From: Lutibacter sp. | GTDB lineage: Bacteria; Bacteroidota; Bacteroidia; Flavobacteriales; Flavobacteriaceae | Direction of reading: 5' to 3' | Assembly (NCBI RefSeq): GCF_030692605.1 | Contig: NZ_JAUYUD010000105.1 | Coordinates: 1 to 64,000 of the forward strand | DNA: 64,000 nucleotides | In this document: piece after piece, positions 44,278-53,838 of the stretch | Layout: each line of letters begins with the position of its first letter | Position numbering within the stretch: position 1 is the first letter of the stretch | The notes under the pieces: generated by a model | Seen by the model: the letters and a program-made list of their open reading frames with translations, nothing else | The model's database searches: none | What the model was told of the DNA's origin: nothing | Position numbers and translations under genes: made by a program

Positions 44278-45633
44278 TGCAAATAAGTTTGCAATAAGGT
44301 CTTCTACTTTGGCAACTCTCAAAATTTTTATTGCAAAATTAGACTTGTTAATTTTATTGAATTTTGAAACAACAATCCTTTCAAAACCTAATTTTTCAGC
44401 TTCTAAAATACGCTGTTCAATTCTGTTTACTGGCCTCACCTCTCCTGCGAGTCCAATTTCTCCTGCAAAACAAATATTTTGAGCGATAGGTTCGTCTTCA
44501 TTTGAAGATAATATAGCGCTAATGACTGCTAAATCTATTGCAGGGTCATCGACTCTTATTCCACCAGCAATATTTAAAAAAACATCCTTGGCACCTAATT
44601 TAAAACCAGCTCTTTTTTCCAATACGGCTAAAAGCATATTCAACCGTTTTGTATCATATCCCGTTGAAGAACGCTGAGGAGTTCCATAAACGGCAGTACT
44701 CACCAAAGCTTGAACCTCTATCATTAATGGGCGCGCTCCTTCTAAAGTTGCTGCTATGGCGGTACCACTATAGTCTCCATCTTTTTGAGAAATTAATATT
44801 TCAGAAGGGTTTTCAACTTCTCGCAAACCTGTCCCTTGCATTTCATAAATACCTAGTTCAGAAGTAGAACCAAACCTGTTTTTTTGTGCTCTTAAAATAC
44901 GGTAGGTGTGATTTCGATCTCCTTCAAATTGCAACACCACATCAACCATGTGTTCTAGAATTTTTGGTCCAGCTATAGCGCCATCCTTTGTAATATGACC
45001 AATTAAAAGTACAGGTGTCGCAGTTTCCTTAGCAAATTTAATAAGTTCTGCAGTGGTTTCTCTTATTTGAGAAATTGAGCCTGGAGATGCATCAATATAA
45101 TCGGTATGTAGTGTTTGAATAGAATCAATTACAACAAGTTCTGGTTGCACTTGCTCAATTGCCTTAAAAATTAATTGGGTATTCGTTTCCGTTAAAATTA
45201 GACAATTATTGTTTTTGCTACTCAACCGTTCGGCTCGCATTTTAATTTGAGTCTGACTTTCTTCACCTGAGACATATAAAACTCTTTTAGGCACATCCAG
45301 TGCTATCTGCAATAATAAGGTAGATTTTCCAATCCCAGGTTCACCACCTAATAATAGCATAGAACCCCGGACTAGACCACCTCCTAAAACTCTATTAAAT
45401 TCGTTGTTTTTTGTGGCAATTCGATCCTCTTTATAAATGGTAATGTCATCAATTTTTAAGGGTTTATTAACCTTTTTGGGAGTGTTATTTTGTTTCCAAT
45501 TTCTTTTTTCTTCTTTCTGAATTATTTCCTCAACAATGGTGTTCCATTCATTGCAAGAAGAGCATTGCCCTAACCATTTAGCATATTGAGTTCCGCAATT
45601 TTGACAAAAAAAAGAAGTTTTTGTTTTGGTCAT
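44275..45633 (-). CDS. radA: DNA repair protein RadA
   Basis: 452 residues, RecA-related ATPase that drives branch migration in recombination. N-terminal zinc finger (CQNCGTQYAKWLGQCSSC), Walker A GEPGIGKST, Walker B LVVIDSIQT, the RadA hallmark KNRFGST, and a C-terminal Lon-like domain (about 275-452, GGIRVDDPAIDLA). It is the last gene of a same-strand run panC-panD-flippase-radA, with a 113-bp gap before it. Confidence 0.96.
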   Translation of the reverse strand: MTKTKTSFFCQNCGTQYAKWLGQCSSCNEWNTIVEEIIQKEEKRNWKQNNTPKKVNKPLKIDDITIYKEDRIATKNNEFNRVLGGGLVRGSMLLLGGEPGIGKSTLLLQIALDVPKRVLYVSGEESQTQIKMRAERLSSKNNNCLILTETNTQLIFKAIEQVQPELVVIDSIQTLHTDYIDASPGSISQIRETTAELIKFAKETATPVLLIGHITKDGAIAGPKILEHMVDVVLQFEGDRNHTYRILRAQKNRFGSTSELGIYEMQGTGLREVENPSEILISQKDGDYSGTAIAATLEGARPLMIEVQALVSTAVYGTPQRSSTGYDTKRLNMLLAVLEKRAGFKLGAKDVFLNIAGGIRVDDPAIDLAVISAILSSNEDEPIAQNICFAGEIGLAGEVRPVNRIEQRILEAEKLGFERIVVSKFNKINKSNFAIKILRVAKVEDLIANLFA

Positions 45634-45746
45634 ATCTGTGCAATTCCAATTTTTAAAGTTTGCCTAATCTCGAATTCTATTCTCCTAATTTGAATAAATT
45701 CATTAAAAATAGCAACTAATTGTTAATTTTTATCAAATATAACCAA

Positions 45747-46718
45747 TTACTTTTTCTTATTATAGATAGGTAAAAATATTAAGGATAAACTCCCAAATAC
45801 GACAACCATAAGTGTTTGTGCTGTCCACATTATCCAACCAAAAGCGCGTGCTGCATTGTCATCTATTCGATATAAAATTAAGGCACTTGCAACTAAAACT
45901 GGGTAGGAACCCAATCCCCCGTTTGTTAAGGCCATACTAATAGCACCTAATACAAAACCAACAATAATGGCTGAAAGGGATAAGTTTGTTGTTTCGGGTA
46001 ATGCAAATGTTACCACATAAAACATAAGAAGGTACATTCCCCAAATGAAAAAAGTATGAAAAATAAATTTCCATTTTTTTTTCATTGTAATAATACTTTT
46101 TAAACCATCTATTAAACCATCAACAAATTTCATGGTTTTAATGATTAAAGGGATTTCTGATTTTTTTAAAAATCGATACGTAAAATAGCCCAATATGGGC
46201 AATACACCAAAAACAAATACTTTAGAATAAACACTGCTTTTTAAATTATCTGTAAAAATATAGCTAGCAATTAATTCTGTTTGCAAGTAAAATGCAAATC
46301 CAATTATTATTAACAACATAAATACATCAATAACTCTTTCAGCAAAAATGGTTCCTATTGCTTTTTCAAAAGGAATTTTATCGTATTTTTTAATACTTGC
46401 GGCTCTTGCAAATTCTCCAGAACGAGGAACAAACAAATTTAAAAGATGAGAAACTAAAACGGTCATTACACTGTTGGCAATGTTCAATTTGTAACCCATT
46501 GGTTCAAGTAAAAATTGCCATCGATAAGCACGAGATAAATGGCTTAAAATACCTAAAACCACTGATAGACCAACCCACCAATAATTTGCCGTTTTAAAGG
46601 AATTTTTAATTGATTCTATATCTGATGGTGAAAGTCTAGAAAAAGAATACCAAATTAAAAAAACTCCCAATGCAATTGGAAGTGATATAAAAATGGTTTT
46701 TTTTAATTTAAATGCCAA
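45747..46718 (-). CDS. LPG synthase TM-like (flippase-like) membrane protein
   Basis: 323 residues, about eight hydrophobic helices, with the family blocks SHLSRAYRWQFLLEPMGY, PRSGEFARAASIKKYD, and GGLGSYPVLVAS. It matches the membrane domain of lysylphosphatidylglycerol synthase (YbhN/AglD-type) but lacks the soluble aminoacyl-transferase domain, so it is a lipid-handling or flippase-like protein rather than a complete MprF. It starts one base after the panD stop, implying translational coupling. Confidence 0.87.
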   Translation of the reverse strand: MAFKLKKTIFISLPIALGVFLIWYSFSRLSPSDIESIKNSFKTANYWWVGLSVVLGILSHLSRAYRWQFLLEPMGYKLNIANSVMTVLVSHLLNLFVPRSGEFARAASIKKYDKIPFEKAIGTIFAERVIDVFMLLIIIGFAFYLQTELIASYIFTDNLKSSVYSKVFVFGVLPILGYFTYRFLKKSEIPLIIKTMKFVDGLIDGLKSIITMKKKWKFIFHTFFIWGMYLLMFYVVTFALPETTNLSLSAIIVGFVLGAISMALTNGGLGSYPVLVASALILYRIDDNAARAFGWIMWTAQTLMVVVFGSLSLIFLPIYNKKK

Positions 46719-46719
46719 T

Positions 46720-47070
46720 TTAGGTTAATGAATTATCATTTTCATTAGGAAAAATAAGTGTTGGTATAAAAGTCTTCGCTTTTTCAAATTTCATAATTCC
46801 GTATGATATAATAATTATAATATCACCTTTTGCTACTTTTCTAGCAGCTGGACCATTTAAAGTTATTTCTCCACTTTTTCTTGGCCCTGGTATAACATAA
46901 GTTTCCAAACGTTCTCCATTGTTAATATTAACAACATGAACTTTTTCACCTTGAATTATATTAGCTGCATCCATTAAATCTTCATCTATTGTAATGCTTC
47001 CAATATACTGAAGATCGGCTCCAGTAACTTTAACTCTGTGAATTTTTGATTTTACAACTTGTATTCGCAT
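46720..47070 (-). CDS. panD: Aspartate 1-decarboxylase
   Basis: 116 residues, pyruvoyl enzyme that makes beta-alanine for pantothenate. The self-cleavage site YIGSITID has the conserved Gly-Ser at 24-25, where Ser becomes the pyruvoyl group; downstream [23 protein letters not shown] and GAA-like [12 protein letters not shown] are typical. It follows panC by 38 bp on the same strand. Confidence 0.96.
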   Translation of the reverse strand: MRIQVVKSKIHRVKVTGADLQYIGSITIDEDLMDAANIIQGEKVHVVNINNGERLETYVIPGPRKSGEITLNGPAARKVAKGDIIIIISYGIMKFEKAKTFIPTLIFPNENDNSLT

Positions 47071-47108
47071 GGCGCAAAAATAATAATTTTGTGTTAAATA
47101 CTTAATAT

Positions 47109-47948
47109 TTATAAACTTATATTATCAATTAGTCTAATTTTTTCAGCAAATACAGCTATAAAAGCCCGGTATTTACTTTGTGCATTTTTTATACTGATTG
47201 ATTTTAAGTTGTTTTCATCAGCAATTTCAAAATATTCTAACTTCAATAATGAGTGATTTTCAAATTTCTTGTTCACCCATTCACAAACTTCAGCCGCACT
47301 TTTTGTGCCAAACTTAATTTTTACCTCCTTAAGGGTTTTATAAATAAATGGAGCTGCAGCTCTATGTTCTGGAGAAAGTCGCGTGTTTCTAGAACTCATG
47401 GCTAAGCCATCTTCTTCTCTATAAATTGGACAACCCACTATTTTAACAGGCAAATGGTGTTTTTCCACCATTTTTCTAATAATTTGTAATTGCTGAAAAT
47501 CCTTTTCTCCAAAGTAGGCACTATGTGGTTTTACAACCTCAAAGAGTCTTTTTACAATAGTTCCAACACCGTCAAAATGTCCGGTTCTAAATTTACCTTC
47601 CATTTCAAACTCGAGACCGTCAAACAGAAAAGGCTGAGAGGTAATGTTATTTTCATAAATTTCTTCAGCGGTGGGAGTAAAAACAATGTCGCAAAAAATT
47701 GATTTCAAAAAAGTTAAATCTTGGTCAATTGTTTTGGGATAATTCACTAAATCTTCGTTCTTATCAAACTGAGTTGGATTTACAAAAATGCTAGCAATTA
47801 CAAGGTCGTTTTCTCTTTTTGCTTTTTCAATTAATGACAAATGACCTTTATGCAAAGCTCCCATTGTTGGCACAAAACCAACAGTGATTCCTTTTTTTAA
47901 CGAGTTCAGTTTATCTTGAACCGATTTAATTTTAGCAAAAACTAACAT
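47109..47948 (-). CDS. panC: Pantothenate synthetase
   Basis: 279 residues from the ATG at 47948 (MLVFAKIK); the track begins two codons earlier at a TTG. Condenses pantoate and beta-alanine with ATP. Motifs: [14 protein letters not shown] (HIGH-like), [16 protein letters not shown] (pantoate/ATP), and [10 protein letters not shown] (KMSKS-like). It lies upstream of panD; panB is not in the window. The promoter TAAGTTTG on the minus strand is 31 bases upstream. Confidence 0.96.
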   Translation of the reverse strand: MLVFAKIKSVQDKLNSLKKGITVGFVPTMGALHKGHLSLIEKAKRENDLVIASIFVNPTQFDKNEDLVNYPKTIDQDLTFLKSIFCDIVFTPTAEEIYENNITSQPFLFDGLEFEMEGKFRTGHFDGVGTIVKRLFEVVKPHSAYFGEKDFQQLQIIRKMVEKHHLPVKIVGCPIYREEDGLAMSSRNTRLSPEHRAAAPFIYKTLKEVKIKFGTKSAAEVCEWVNKKFENHSLLKLEYFEIADENNLKSISIKNAQSKYRAFIAVFAEKIRLIDNISL

Positions 47949-47979
47949 AACCAATTTGTAAATAAACGTTAAAAGCGTG

Positions 47980-47987
47980 CAAACTTA
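47980..47987 (-). promoter_or_regulatory. -7 promoter box (TAAGTTTG) of the panCD operon
   Basis: Exact TAnnTTTG match on the minus strand, 31 bases upstream of the panC ATG. Confidence 0.58.
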
Positions 47988-48020
47988 CATCTTTCCAACT
48001 AATTTCTTCATTAATTTTCG

Positions 48021-48028
48021 TAATTTTG
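48021..48028 (+). promoter_or_regulatory. -7 promoter box (TAATTTTG) of the GT5-like gene
   Basis: Exact TAnnTTTG match 28 bases before the ATG at 48057, divergent from the panC promoter. Confidence 0.58.
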
Positions 48029-48056
48029 CATATTCTTTATAATAAAGATCCGATAT

Positions 48057-48863
48057 ATGAAAGATAAAAGAGTATTGATTGTTTCTTCGGAAGTTGTACC
48101 TTATTTACCTGAAAATCAATTGTCAACCACTTCATTTGAAGCAGCCAAGTTGGTTCATGGAATTGGTGGACAAACAAGAATTTTTATGCCAAGATATGGT
48201 TTAATTAATGAAAGAAGACATCAATTACATGAAGTAATTCGGTTATCGGGTATGAATTTGGTAATTAATGACATGGATATGCCTTTAATTATAAAAGTAG
48301 CTTCAATACCGAAAGAAAGAATGCAAGTTTATTTTATTGATAATGATGATTATTTTAAAAGAAAAGCTCTTTATTCTGATGAAGAAGATAATTTGTTTAG
48401 TGATAATGACGAACGAGCAATCTTTTTTGCCAAAGGAGTGGTTGAAACTGTAAAAAAATTGAACTGGGCTCCAGATATAATTCATGTACACGGCTGGTTA
48501 GCATCTTTATTACCACTGTATATAAAGGAGTATTACAAAAACGATGCATTATTTACTGATAGTAAAATTATTACATCACTTTATAATTTTGGCTTTGAAG
48601 GCTCTTTAAATAATGATTTCCAGAACAAAATAAAATTTGACAATATTGACGAATCAAAAATTGATTTTATTTCTAACCCAACCTATATTAACATTCTAAA
48701 AAATGCCATAGAAAATTCCGATGCTGTAGTTATTTCTAGTGAAAAGATAAATCCTGAATTAGAAGATTTTTTAAGCAAAAGTAAGGTCCCAGTATTAAAT
48801 TATGCTTCTGAAGATAATTTTGCTGACGCTTATACAGAATTCTATAAAAACCAAATGTTATAG
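48057..48863 (+). CDS. Short glycogen/starch synthase-like protein (GT5 N-terminal domain only)
   Basis: 268 residues matching only the N-terminal half of glycogen synthase: VLIVSSEVVPY, then a long helical region, and PDIIHVHGWLASLLPLY, the block that precedes the interdomain hinge. The C-terminal GT-B domain that binds ADP-glucose is missing, so ordinary glycogen synthesis is unlikely. The usual KxGGL-type substrate loop at the N terminus reads NQLSTTSFEAAKL here. It precedes the DUF4270 lipoprotein (25 bp) and glmS. I recall the short form and this neighbourhood as common in Flavobacteriia, so it is probably functional. Confidence 0.85.
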   Translation: MKDKRVLIVSSEVVPYLPENQLSTTSFEAAKLVHGIGGQTRIFMPRYGLINERRHQLHEVIRLSGMNLVINDMDMPLIIKVASIPKERMQVYFIDNDDYFKRKALYSDEEDNLFSDNDERAIFFAKGVVETVKKLNWAPDIIHVHGWLASLLPLYIKEYYKNDALFTDSKIITSLYNFGFEGSLNNDFQNKIKFDNIDESKIDFISNPTYINILKNAIENSDAVVISSEKINPELEDFLSKSKVPVLNYASEDNFADAYTEFYKNQML

Positions 48864-48888
48864 TATTATTAAAAACATAAATTTATAT

Positions 48889-50421
48889 ATGACAACCAAA
48901 GTTGTAACAGTAATAAAATACTTAGGAATATTTATTGTCCTTGTTTTTTCGACCATATCTTGTGAAAAAGACATTGAAAGTATTGGTGTAAGCCTTATAG
49001 ATAATAACATCTTCACATCAAAAAAAACAGCATACGAAGTACTTACCTCAACTCAAAATATTGAAAGAGTTCCAACAAATGGGGCAGGTCAATATTTGTT
49101 GGGAGTTTATGCCGATAACGAATTTGGATCTTTAAAAGCGTCAATTGTTACGCAATTGAATGTGCCAGTTATTGGTACAAATTACACCTATGGGACCAAT
49201 GCAGGTATAGATTCGGTTATTGTGTCTATTCCATATCAAGTAACTAAAAAAGATAAATTGACCGACGGGAAACCTCAATTTTCAATCGATTCGATTATTG
49301 GAGATACAAACACAGAGTTTAAATTGAATGTTTATGAGTTAAATACTTTTTTAAATACTTTAGACCCTAATGATCCTACTAAATTTGCAATTTACTATTC
49401 TGATAAACAATTTCAAAAAGGGCCTACACCTCTTTATTCAGGGAATTTTAAAGTAAATCCAAACGATACCGTTTCATATATTAAAAGATATTTAGCAGAT
49501 GGTATTACTGTTTATAAAAAAGATACCATAAAAAATACAGACAAGAGTCCGAGTATAAAACTTCCTTTAAATGAAACGCTAATTAAACAACTTTTTATAG
49601 ATAATGCAAGTAGCTCAAATTTCGCATCTACAGAAAGTTTTCAAAGCTACTTTAGGGGCTTGTATATTGAAGCTTCAGTGTTAAATTCTGAAAAATCTCA
49701 TTTACTATCTTTAAACATTAGCAATGCAAAAATGACTATTTACTATTCTAACAATGCAGATGAAACAGCTGACGAAGATCTAAATGGAAATGGAACTAAA
49801 GGTGAACAAAACGTAAGGGTGAAACGTTCTTATGATTTTCTTTTTGGAACTATAAAAGCAAATGTTTTTGAAAGAAATTATTCTAATTCTAAACAAAGTG
49901 GGGCAGAAAGATTGTATGTTCAAGGAGCTGCTGGATCACTTGCTACCATTGACCTTTTTAATGGTGTTGATTTAACTGCAATACAAAATGCAAATAGGTT
50001 AATTACTGAGGCCAATCTTACCTTTTACGTAGATCAAAATGCTTCAAGTGCAATTGTGCCTGAACAATTAATTCTGTTTAATTACGACGAAAAAGTTCAT
50101 ATTCTTGATGTAATGACTGAAGGATTGTCTAAAGTGAGTGGTAAGTTAGTAAAAGATGCAGATGGGAAACCGTATAAATATGTGTTTAAAATAACCGATT
50201 ATATTTCTGAATTGTTAAAATCAAAAGATCCTATAAATTTAGTGAGGTTAGGTTTAAAAGTATATAATCCAAGTGATTTACCTGTAGATGTCACCGATAC
50301 TAAAGTGAAAGAAAATAGTTGGACCCCAAAAGGTGTTGTATTGTTTGGACATCATGCAAGTGCCGGAGATAAAAAACTGAAATTAGAAGTTTTATATTCG
50401 GAAATTAATATTAAGAACTAA
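48889..50421 (+). CDS. DUF4270 lipoprotein
   Basis: 510 residues from the ATG at 48889 (MTTKVV); the track start lies inside the upstream gene. Signal peptide with lipobox STISC gives a lipidated Cys. The rest is beta-rich and matches the DUF4270 family of Bacteroidetes (VGVSL-like SIGVSLIDNN, then repeated strands with Tyr/Asp). Function unknown. It lies between the GT5-like gene and glmS, so a link to surface glycan or amino-sugar metabolism is possible but unproved. Confidence 0.85.
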   Translation: MTTKVVTVIKYLGIFIVLVFSTISCEKDIESIGVSLIDNNIFTSKKTAYEVLTSTQNIERVPTNGAGQYLLGVYADNEFGSLKASIVTQLNVPVIGTNYTYGTNAGIDSVIVSIPYQVTKKDKLTDGKPQFSIDSIIGDTNTEFKLNVYELNTFLNTLDPNDPTKFAIYYSDKQFQKGPTPLYSGNFKVNPNDTVSYIKRYLADGITVYKKDTIKNTDKSPSIKLPLNETLIKQLFIDNASSSNFASTESFQSYFRGLYIEASVLNSEKSHLLSLNISNAKMTIYYSNNADETADEDLNGNGTKGEQNVRVKRSYDFLFGTIKANVFERNYSNSKQSGAERLYVQGAAGSLATIDLFNGVDLTAIQNANRLITEANLTFYVDQNASSAIVPEQLILFNYDEKVHILDVMTEGLSKVSGKLVKDADGKPYKYVFKITDYISELLKSKDPINLVRLGLKVYNPSDLPVDVTDTKVKENSWTPKGVVLFGHHASAGDKKLKLEVLYSEINIKN

Positions 50422-50433
50422 TATAAATTATTT

Positions 50434-52284
50434 ATGTGTGGGATTGTAGGTTATTTAGGTCCGAGAGAAGCATACCCAATTATTATTAATGGGCTACAGC
50501 GTTTAGAATATAGAGGGTACGATAGCGCTGGTGTTGTTTTAGCATCCAATAATACACTTAATGTTTATAAAACTAAAGGAAAAGTTGCCGACTTAAAAAA
50601 TATTGCCGATAATAATAACACCAAAGGTTTTTTAGGAATGGGACATACACGTTGGGCTACTCATGGTGTTCCAAACGATGTTAACTCTCACCCGCACGTA
50701 TCTAATTCTGGAAATTTAGTAATTGTTCACAATGGAATTATTGAAAATTATGACACCATTAAAAAGGAATTAATCAAAAGAGGATATGTTTTTCATAGTG
50801 ATACCGATACTGAGGTTCTCATTAATTTAATTGAAGAAGTAAAAATTAAAAACAATTGTAAATTAGGTAAAGCGGTACAATTGGCGTTAACCAACGTAGT
50901 TGGCGCATATGCCATCGCTGTTATTGATAATAATGATCCTAACACCCTTATTGTTGCACGGTTAGGGAGCCCCATTGCCATAGGGATTGGAGAAAATAAT
51001 TCAGAATTTTTTGTTGCTTCAGACGCTTCTCCCTTTATAGAATATACTAAAGACGCCATTTATTTGGAGGAAGAAGAATTAGCAATAATCAGACTAGGGA
51101 AAGATATAAATGTTAGAAAAATATACGATGATTCTGAAGTAGAAACTAACATTCAAGAGTTAAAATTAAATCTTGAACAAATTGAAAAAGGAGGTTACGA
51201 GCATTTTATGCTTAAAGAGATTCATGAACAACCTAAAGCAATTTTAGATACTTATAGAGGACGTTTATTAGCTGACCAAGGTATTATAAAAATGGGCAGT
51301 GTTGATAATCACATTGCTAAATTTTTAAATGCCAATAGAATTATTATTGTAGCCTGCGGTACCTCTTGGCACGCGGGTTTAGTAGCCGAATATTTATTTG
51401 AAGATTTAGCACGAATTCCAGTAGAAGTTGAATACGCTTCTGAATTTAGATATAGAAATCCTGTTATAAACAATAACGATATTATAATTGCAATTTCCCA
51501 ATCAGGTGAAACCGCCGATACATTAGCTGCTATTAAATTAGCAAAATCTAAAGGTGCCTTTGTGTTTGGAGTTTGTAATGTGGTTGGCTCATCTATAGCA
51601 AGAGAAACTGATACTGGGGCTTATACTCATGCTGGTCCCGAAATTGGAGTTGCTTCAACAAAAGCGTTCACAACCCAAATTACCGTATTGGCATTAATGG
51701 CTTTAAAATTAGGAAATTTAAAAGGGGAAATCTCAAATTCTAACTTGAACAATTATATTCAAGAAATGAGTTTAATTCCTTCTAAAGTTGAAGAAGCATT
51801 AAAAACAAATAATGAAATCGAAAAAATTGCGTCCATTTTTAAAGACGCTCCTAATTGCTTGTATCTAGGCAGAGGATATAGTTTTCCAGTTGCTTTAGAA
51901 GGAGCCCTAAAACTGAAAGAAATTTCGTACATACATGCAGAAGGATATCCAGCAGCAGAAATGAAACATGGGCCTATAGCACTTATAGATGAATCTATGC
52001 CAGTTGTTATTATTGCCACTAAAAGTGGTCATTATGATAAAGTTGTTAGTAATATACAAGAAATAAAATCTCGTAAAGGAAAAATAATTGCGGTTGTAAC
52101 TAAAGGCGACACTATTGTAAAGGAATTAGCTGATCATATAATAGAAGTGCCAGATACAGTTGAACCTTTTACACCGTTGTTAACTACCATACCATTACAA
52201 TTATTATCCTATCATATTGCAGTTATGAGAGGTTGTAATGTTGACCAACCAAGAAATTTAGCTAAATCTGTAACGGTGGAGTAG
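50434..52284 (+). CDS. glmS: Glucosamine-fructose-6-phosphate aminotransferase
   Basis: 616 residues; converts fructose-6-phosphate and glutamine to glucosamine-6-phosphate, the entry to peptidoglycan and LPS amino sugars. N-terminal class II glutaminase with Cys2 (MCGIVGYLG), RWATHG, then two SIS domains (SQSGETADT and the C-terminal LGRGYSFPVALEGALKLKE) ending LAKSVTVE. Normal length. It starts 12 bp after DUF4270. No glmS ribozyme is expected in this phylum and none is visible. Confidence 0.97.
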   Translation: MCGIVGYLGPREAYPIIINGLQRLEYRGYDSAGVVLASNNTLNVYKTKGKVADLKNIADNNNTKGFLGMGHTRWATHGVPNDVNSHPHVSNSGNLVIVHNGIIENYDTIKKELIKRGYVFHSDTDTEVLINLIEEVKIKNNCKLGKAVQLALTNVVGAYAIAVIDNNDPNTLIVARLGSPIAIGIGENNSEFFVASDASPFIEYTKDAIYLEEEELAIIRLGKDINVRKIYDDSEVETNIQELKLNLEQIEKGGYEHFMLKEIHEQPKAILDTYRGRLLADQGIIKMGSVDNHIAKFLNANRIIIVACGTSWHAGLVAEYLFEDLARIPVEVEYASEFRYRNPVINNNDIIIAISQSGETADTLAAIKLAKSKGAFVFGVCNVVGSSIARETDTGAYTHAGPEIGVASTKAFTTQITVLALMALKLGNLKGEISNSNLNNYIQEMSLIPSKVEEALKTNNEIEKIASIFKDAPNCLYLGRGYSFPVALEGALKLKEISYIHAEGYPAAEMKHGPIALIDESMPVVIIATKSGHYDKVVSNIQEIKSRKGKIIAVVTKGDTIVKELADHIIEVPDTVEPFTPLLTTIPLQLLSYHIAVMRGCNVDQPRNLAKSVTVE

Positions 52285-52340
52285 TTTCAAACGGAAAAAT
52301 TGTATAATAAGATATTAAATTATCTTACGACATTTGAAAC
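52284..52340. repeat. Nested inverted repeats at the glmS/marC convergence
   Basis: Outer GTTTCAAA/TTTGAAAC and inner TAAGATA/TATCTTA arms overlap the ends of both genes. There is no T-run, so a terminator is possible but weak. Confidence 0.35.
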
Positions 52341-52906
52341 AAGTTTTGAATATTAGTAGCAAATAATTTAACGGCAATGGCTAATAAAACAACGCCGAAT
52401 ATTTTTCTAATAACACCAAGCCCTCCTTTTCCTAATACCTTTTCAATTTTTTTTGATGATTTTAAAACGGCATAAACAAAAAAAGTATTTATTATAATAG
52501 CTGCTACAATATTAATGGTTGCAAATTCAGCTCTAATGGCCAATAATGTTGTTAAAGTTCCAGCTCCCGCAATTAAAGGAAAGGCAATAGGAACTATGCT
52601 TGCAGTTTCGGGACTCTCATCCTTATACAGTTGAATTCCTAAAATCATTTCTAAGGCCAAAAAGAAAATAACCAAAGAACCGGCTACAGCAAAAGAATTA
52701 ATATCAATACCTATTAAATTTAACATTCTTTCACCTATAAAAAGAAATGCAATCATAATAATTGCTGAAACTATTGAAGCCTTTTCAGATTGAATGTGAC
52801 CAACTTTTGAACGCAATTCAATAATAATTGGAATAGATCCAATTATATCAATTACAGCAAACAAAATCATAGTTGCGGTAAATATTTCTTTAAAATTTAA
52901 AACCAT
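52325..52906 (-). CDS. MarC-family membrane protein
   Basis: 193 residues, six hydrophobic helices. The family blocks are FAVIDIIGSIPIIIEL at the N terminus, NLIGIDINSFAVAGSLVIFFLALEMI in the middle and PIAFPLIAGAGTLTT. MarC proteins (MarC/YchE/YhgN) are inner-membrane proteins of unsettled function, once linked to multidrug resistance. A TACTTTTG box 49 bases upstream provides a promoter, divergent from the DUF3109 gene. Confidence 0.92.
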   Translation of the reverse strand: MVLNFKEIFTATMILFAVIDIIGSIPIIIELRSKVGHIQSEKASIVSAIIMIAFLFIGERMLNLIGIDINSFAVAGSLVIFFLALEMILGIQLYKDESPETASIVPIAFPLIAGAGTLTTLLAIRAEFATINIVAAIIINTFFVYAVLKSSKKIEKVLGKGGLGVIRKIFGVVLLAIAVKLFATNIQNLFQMS

Positions 52907-52955
52907 TTTAGTTTTTTTTAACTATTTTTTTGATAAGAATCAATAAAGTATATTG

Positions 52956-52963
52956 CAAAAGTA
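52956..52963 (-). promoter_or_regulatory. -7 promoter box (TACTTTTG) of marC
   Basis: Exact TAnnTTTG match on the minus strand, 49 bases upstream of the marC ATG. Confidence 0.55.
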
Positions 52964-52979
52964 ATCTAAAAAATTAGCT

Positions 52980-52987
52980 TATTTTTG
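52980..52987 (+). promoter_or_regulatory. -7 promoter box (TATTTTTG) of the DUF3109 gene
   Basis: Exact TAnnTTTG match only four bases before the ATG at 52992; a nearly leaderless mRNA is implied. Confidence 0.6.
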
Positions 52988-52991
52988 CAAA

Positions 52992-53558
52992 ATGTTTCAA
53001 TTAGGAAAAACCATAGTTTCAGAAGATATTATAGAAAAGGAATTTGTCTGTAATTTATCTGCTTGCAAAGGCAAGTGTTGTATTGATGGAGAAGCAGGTG
53101 CGCCATTAGAAGAAAGTGAACTTAAAATTTTGATGGATATCTATCCAAAAGTAAAACCATTTTTAAGAAAAGAAGGAATTGCTGCCATAGAAGACCAAGG
53201 CTTATTCATTTTTAATGAAGGAGAATATGAAACACCTTTAATTGATGAAAAGGATTGTGCTTATGTGATTTTTGATGAAAAAAAAATAGCAAAATGCGGA
53301 ATTGAAGAGGCGTATAATAAAGGAAAAATAAAATGGAGAAAACCCATTTCATGTCATTTATATCCAATTAGAATTATGGAATACAGCGAATTTTCAGCAG
53401 TAAATTATCATAAATGGCCAATTTGTGATGACGCTTGTTCCTTGGGTGCAGCATTGCAAGTGCCTGTATATAAATTTGTGAAGGACGCTTTGATTAGGAA
53501 ATTTGGGAAGGATTGGTATATGGAATTGGAAAAGGTGGCTGAAAGTCATAATCAATAA
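52992..53558 (+). CDS. DUF3109 Cys-rich protein
   Basis: 188 residues, soluble. The N-terminal FVCNLSACKGKCCIDGEAGAPL carries the Cys cluster typical of DUF3109, and further Cys occur in DEKDCAYVI, AKCGIEEAY, PISCHLYPI and ICDDACSLG. The pattern resembles the YkgJ-type zinc- or iron-sulphur-binding families. Function unknown. It is monocistronic, directly after its promoter. Confidence 0.88.
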   Translation: MFQLGKTIVSEDIIEKEFVCNLSACKGKCCIDGEAGAPLEESELKILMDIYPKVKPFLRKEGIAAIEDQGLFIFNEGEYETPLIDEKDCAYVIFDEKKIAKCGIEEAYNKGKIKWRKPISCHLYPIRIMEYSEFSAVNYHKWPICDDACSLGAALQVPVYKFVKDALIRKFGKDWYMELEKVAESHNQ

Positions 53559-53838
53559 AAAACTTACAAATAGTTTAAATTTTAAACTTCAATTAAGCGT
53601 TTTCCTGTGAACCTCAATAAATCAGGCTGGTTAGGGATTATTTAAAAACACAAACAATTGATTATCAGCTTTTAAGACTATTTAATCGTTTATGTAATAA
53701 CTCATAAAATGTTAAAAACTTACCTCTAAATGTGAATAAGTGACCTTTTTTTTTGGCTATTTTTTTTCAATCTTTGTTTCACTCGTTTTTACTCAAAAAA
53801 CAAACAATTTTTTAACTATCTAAAAAAACCAAAGATTA
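53559..53838. other. 280-bp gap upstream of nrdB
   Basis: No ORF or RNA gene seen. There are poly-T/poly-A tracts and a TGTGAATAAGTGACC segment. I found no NrdR-like box and no clean TAnnTTTG promoter; it presumably holds the nrd control region. Confidence 0.4.

Noticed and set aside
48802-48888. 29-codon N-terminal extension of the DUF4270 gene
   Set aside because: It lies within the end of the GT5-like gene, and the signal peptide begins at the ATG at 48889.
50420-50434. glmS ribozyme or riboswitch before glmS
   Set aside because: Only 12 bases separate DUF4270 and glmS, so there is no room for one.
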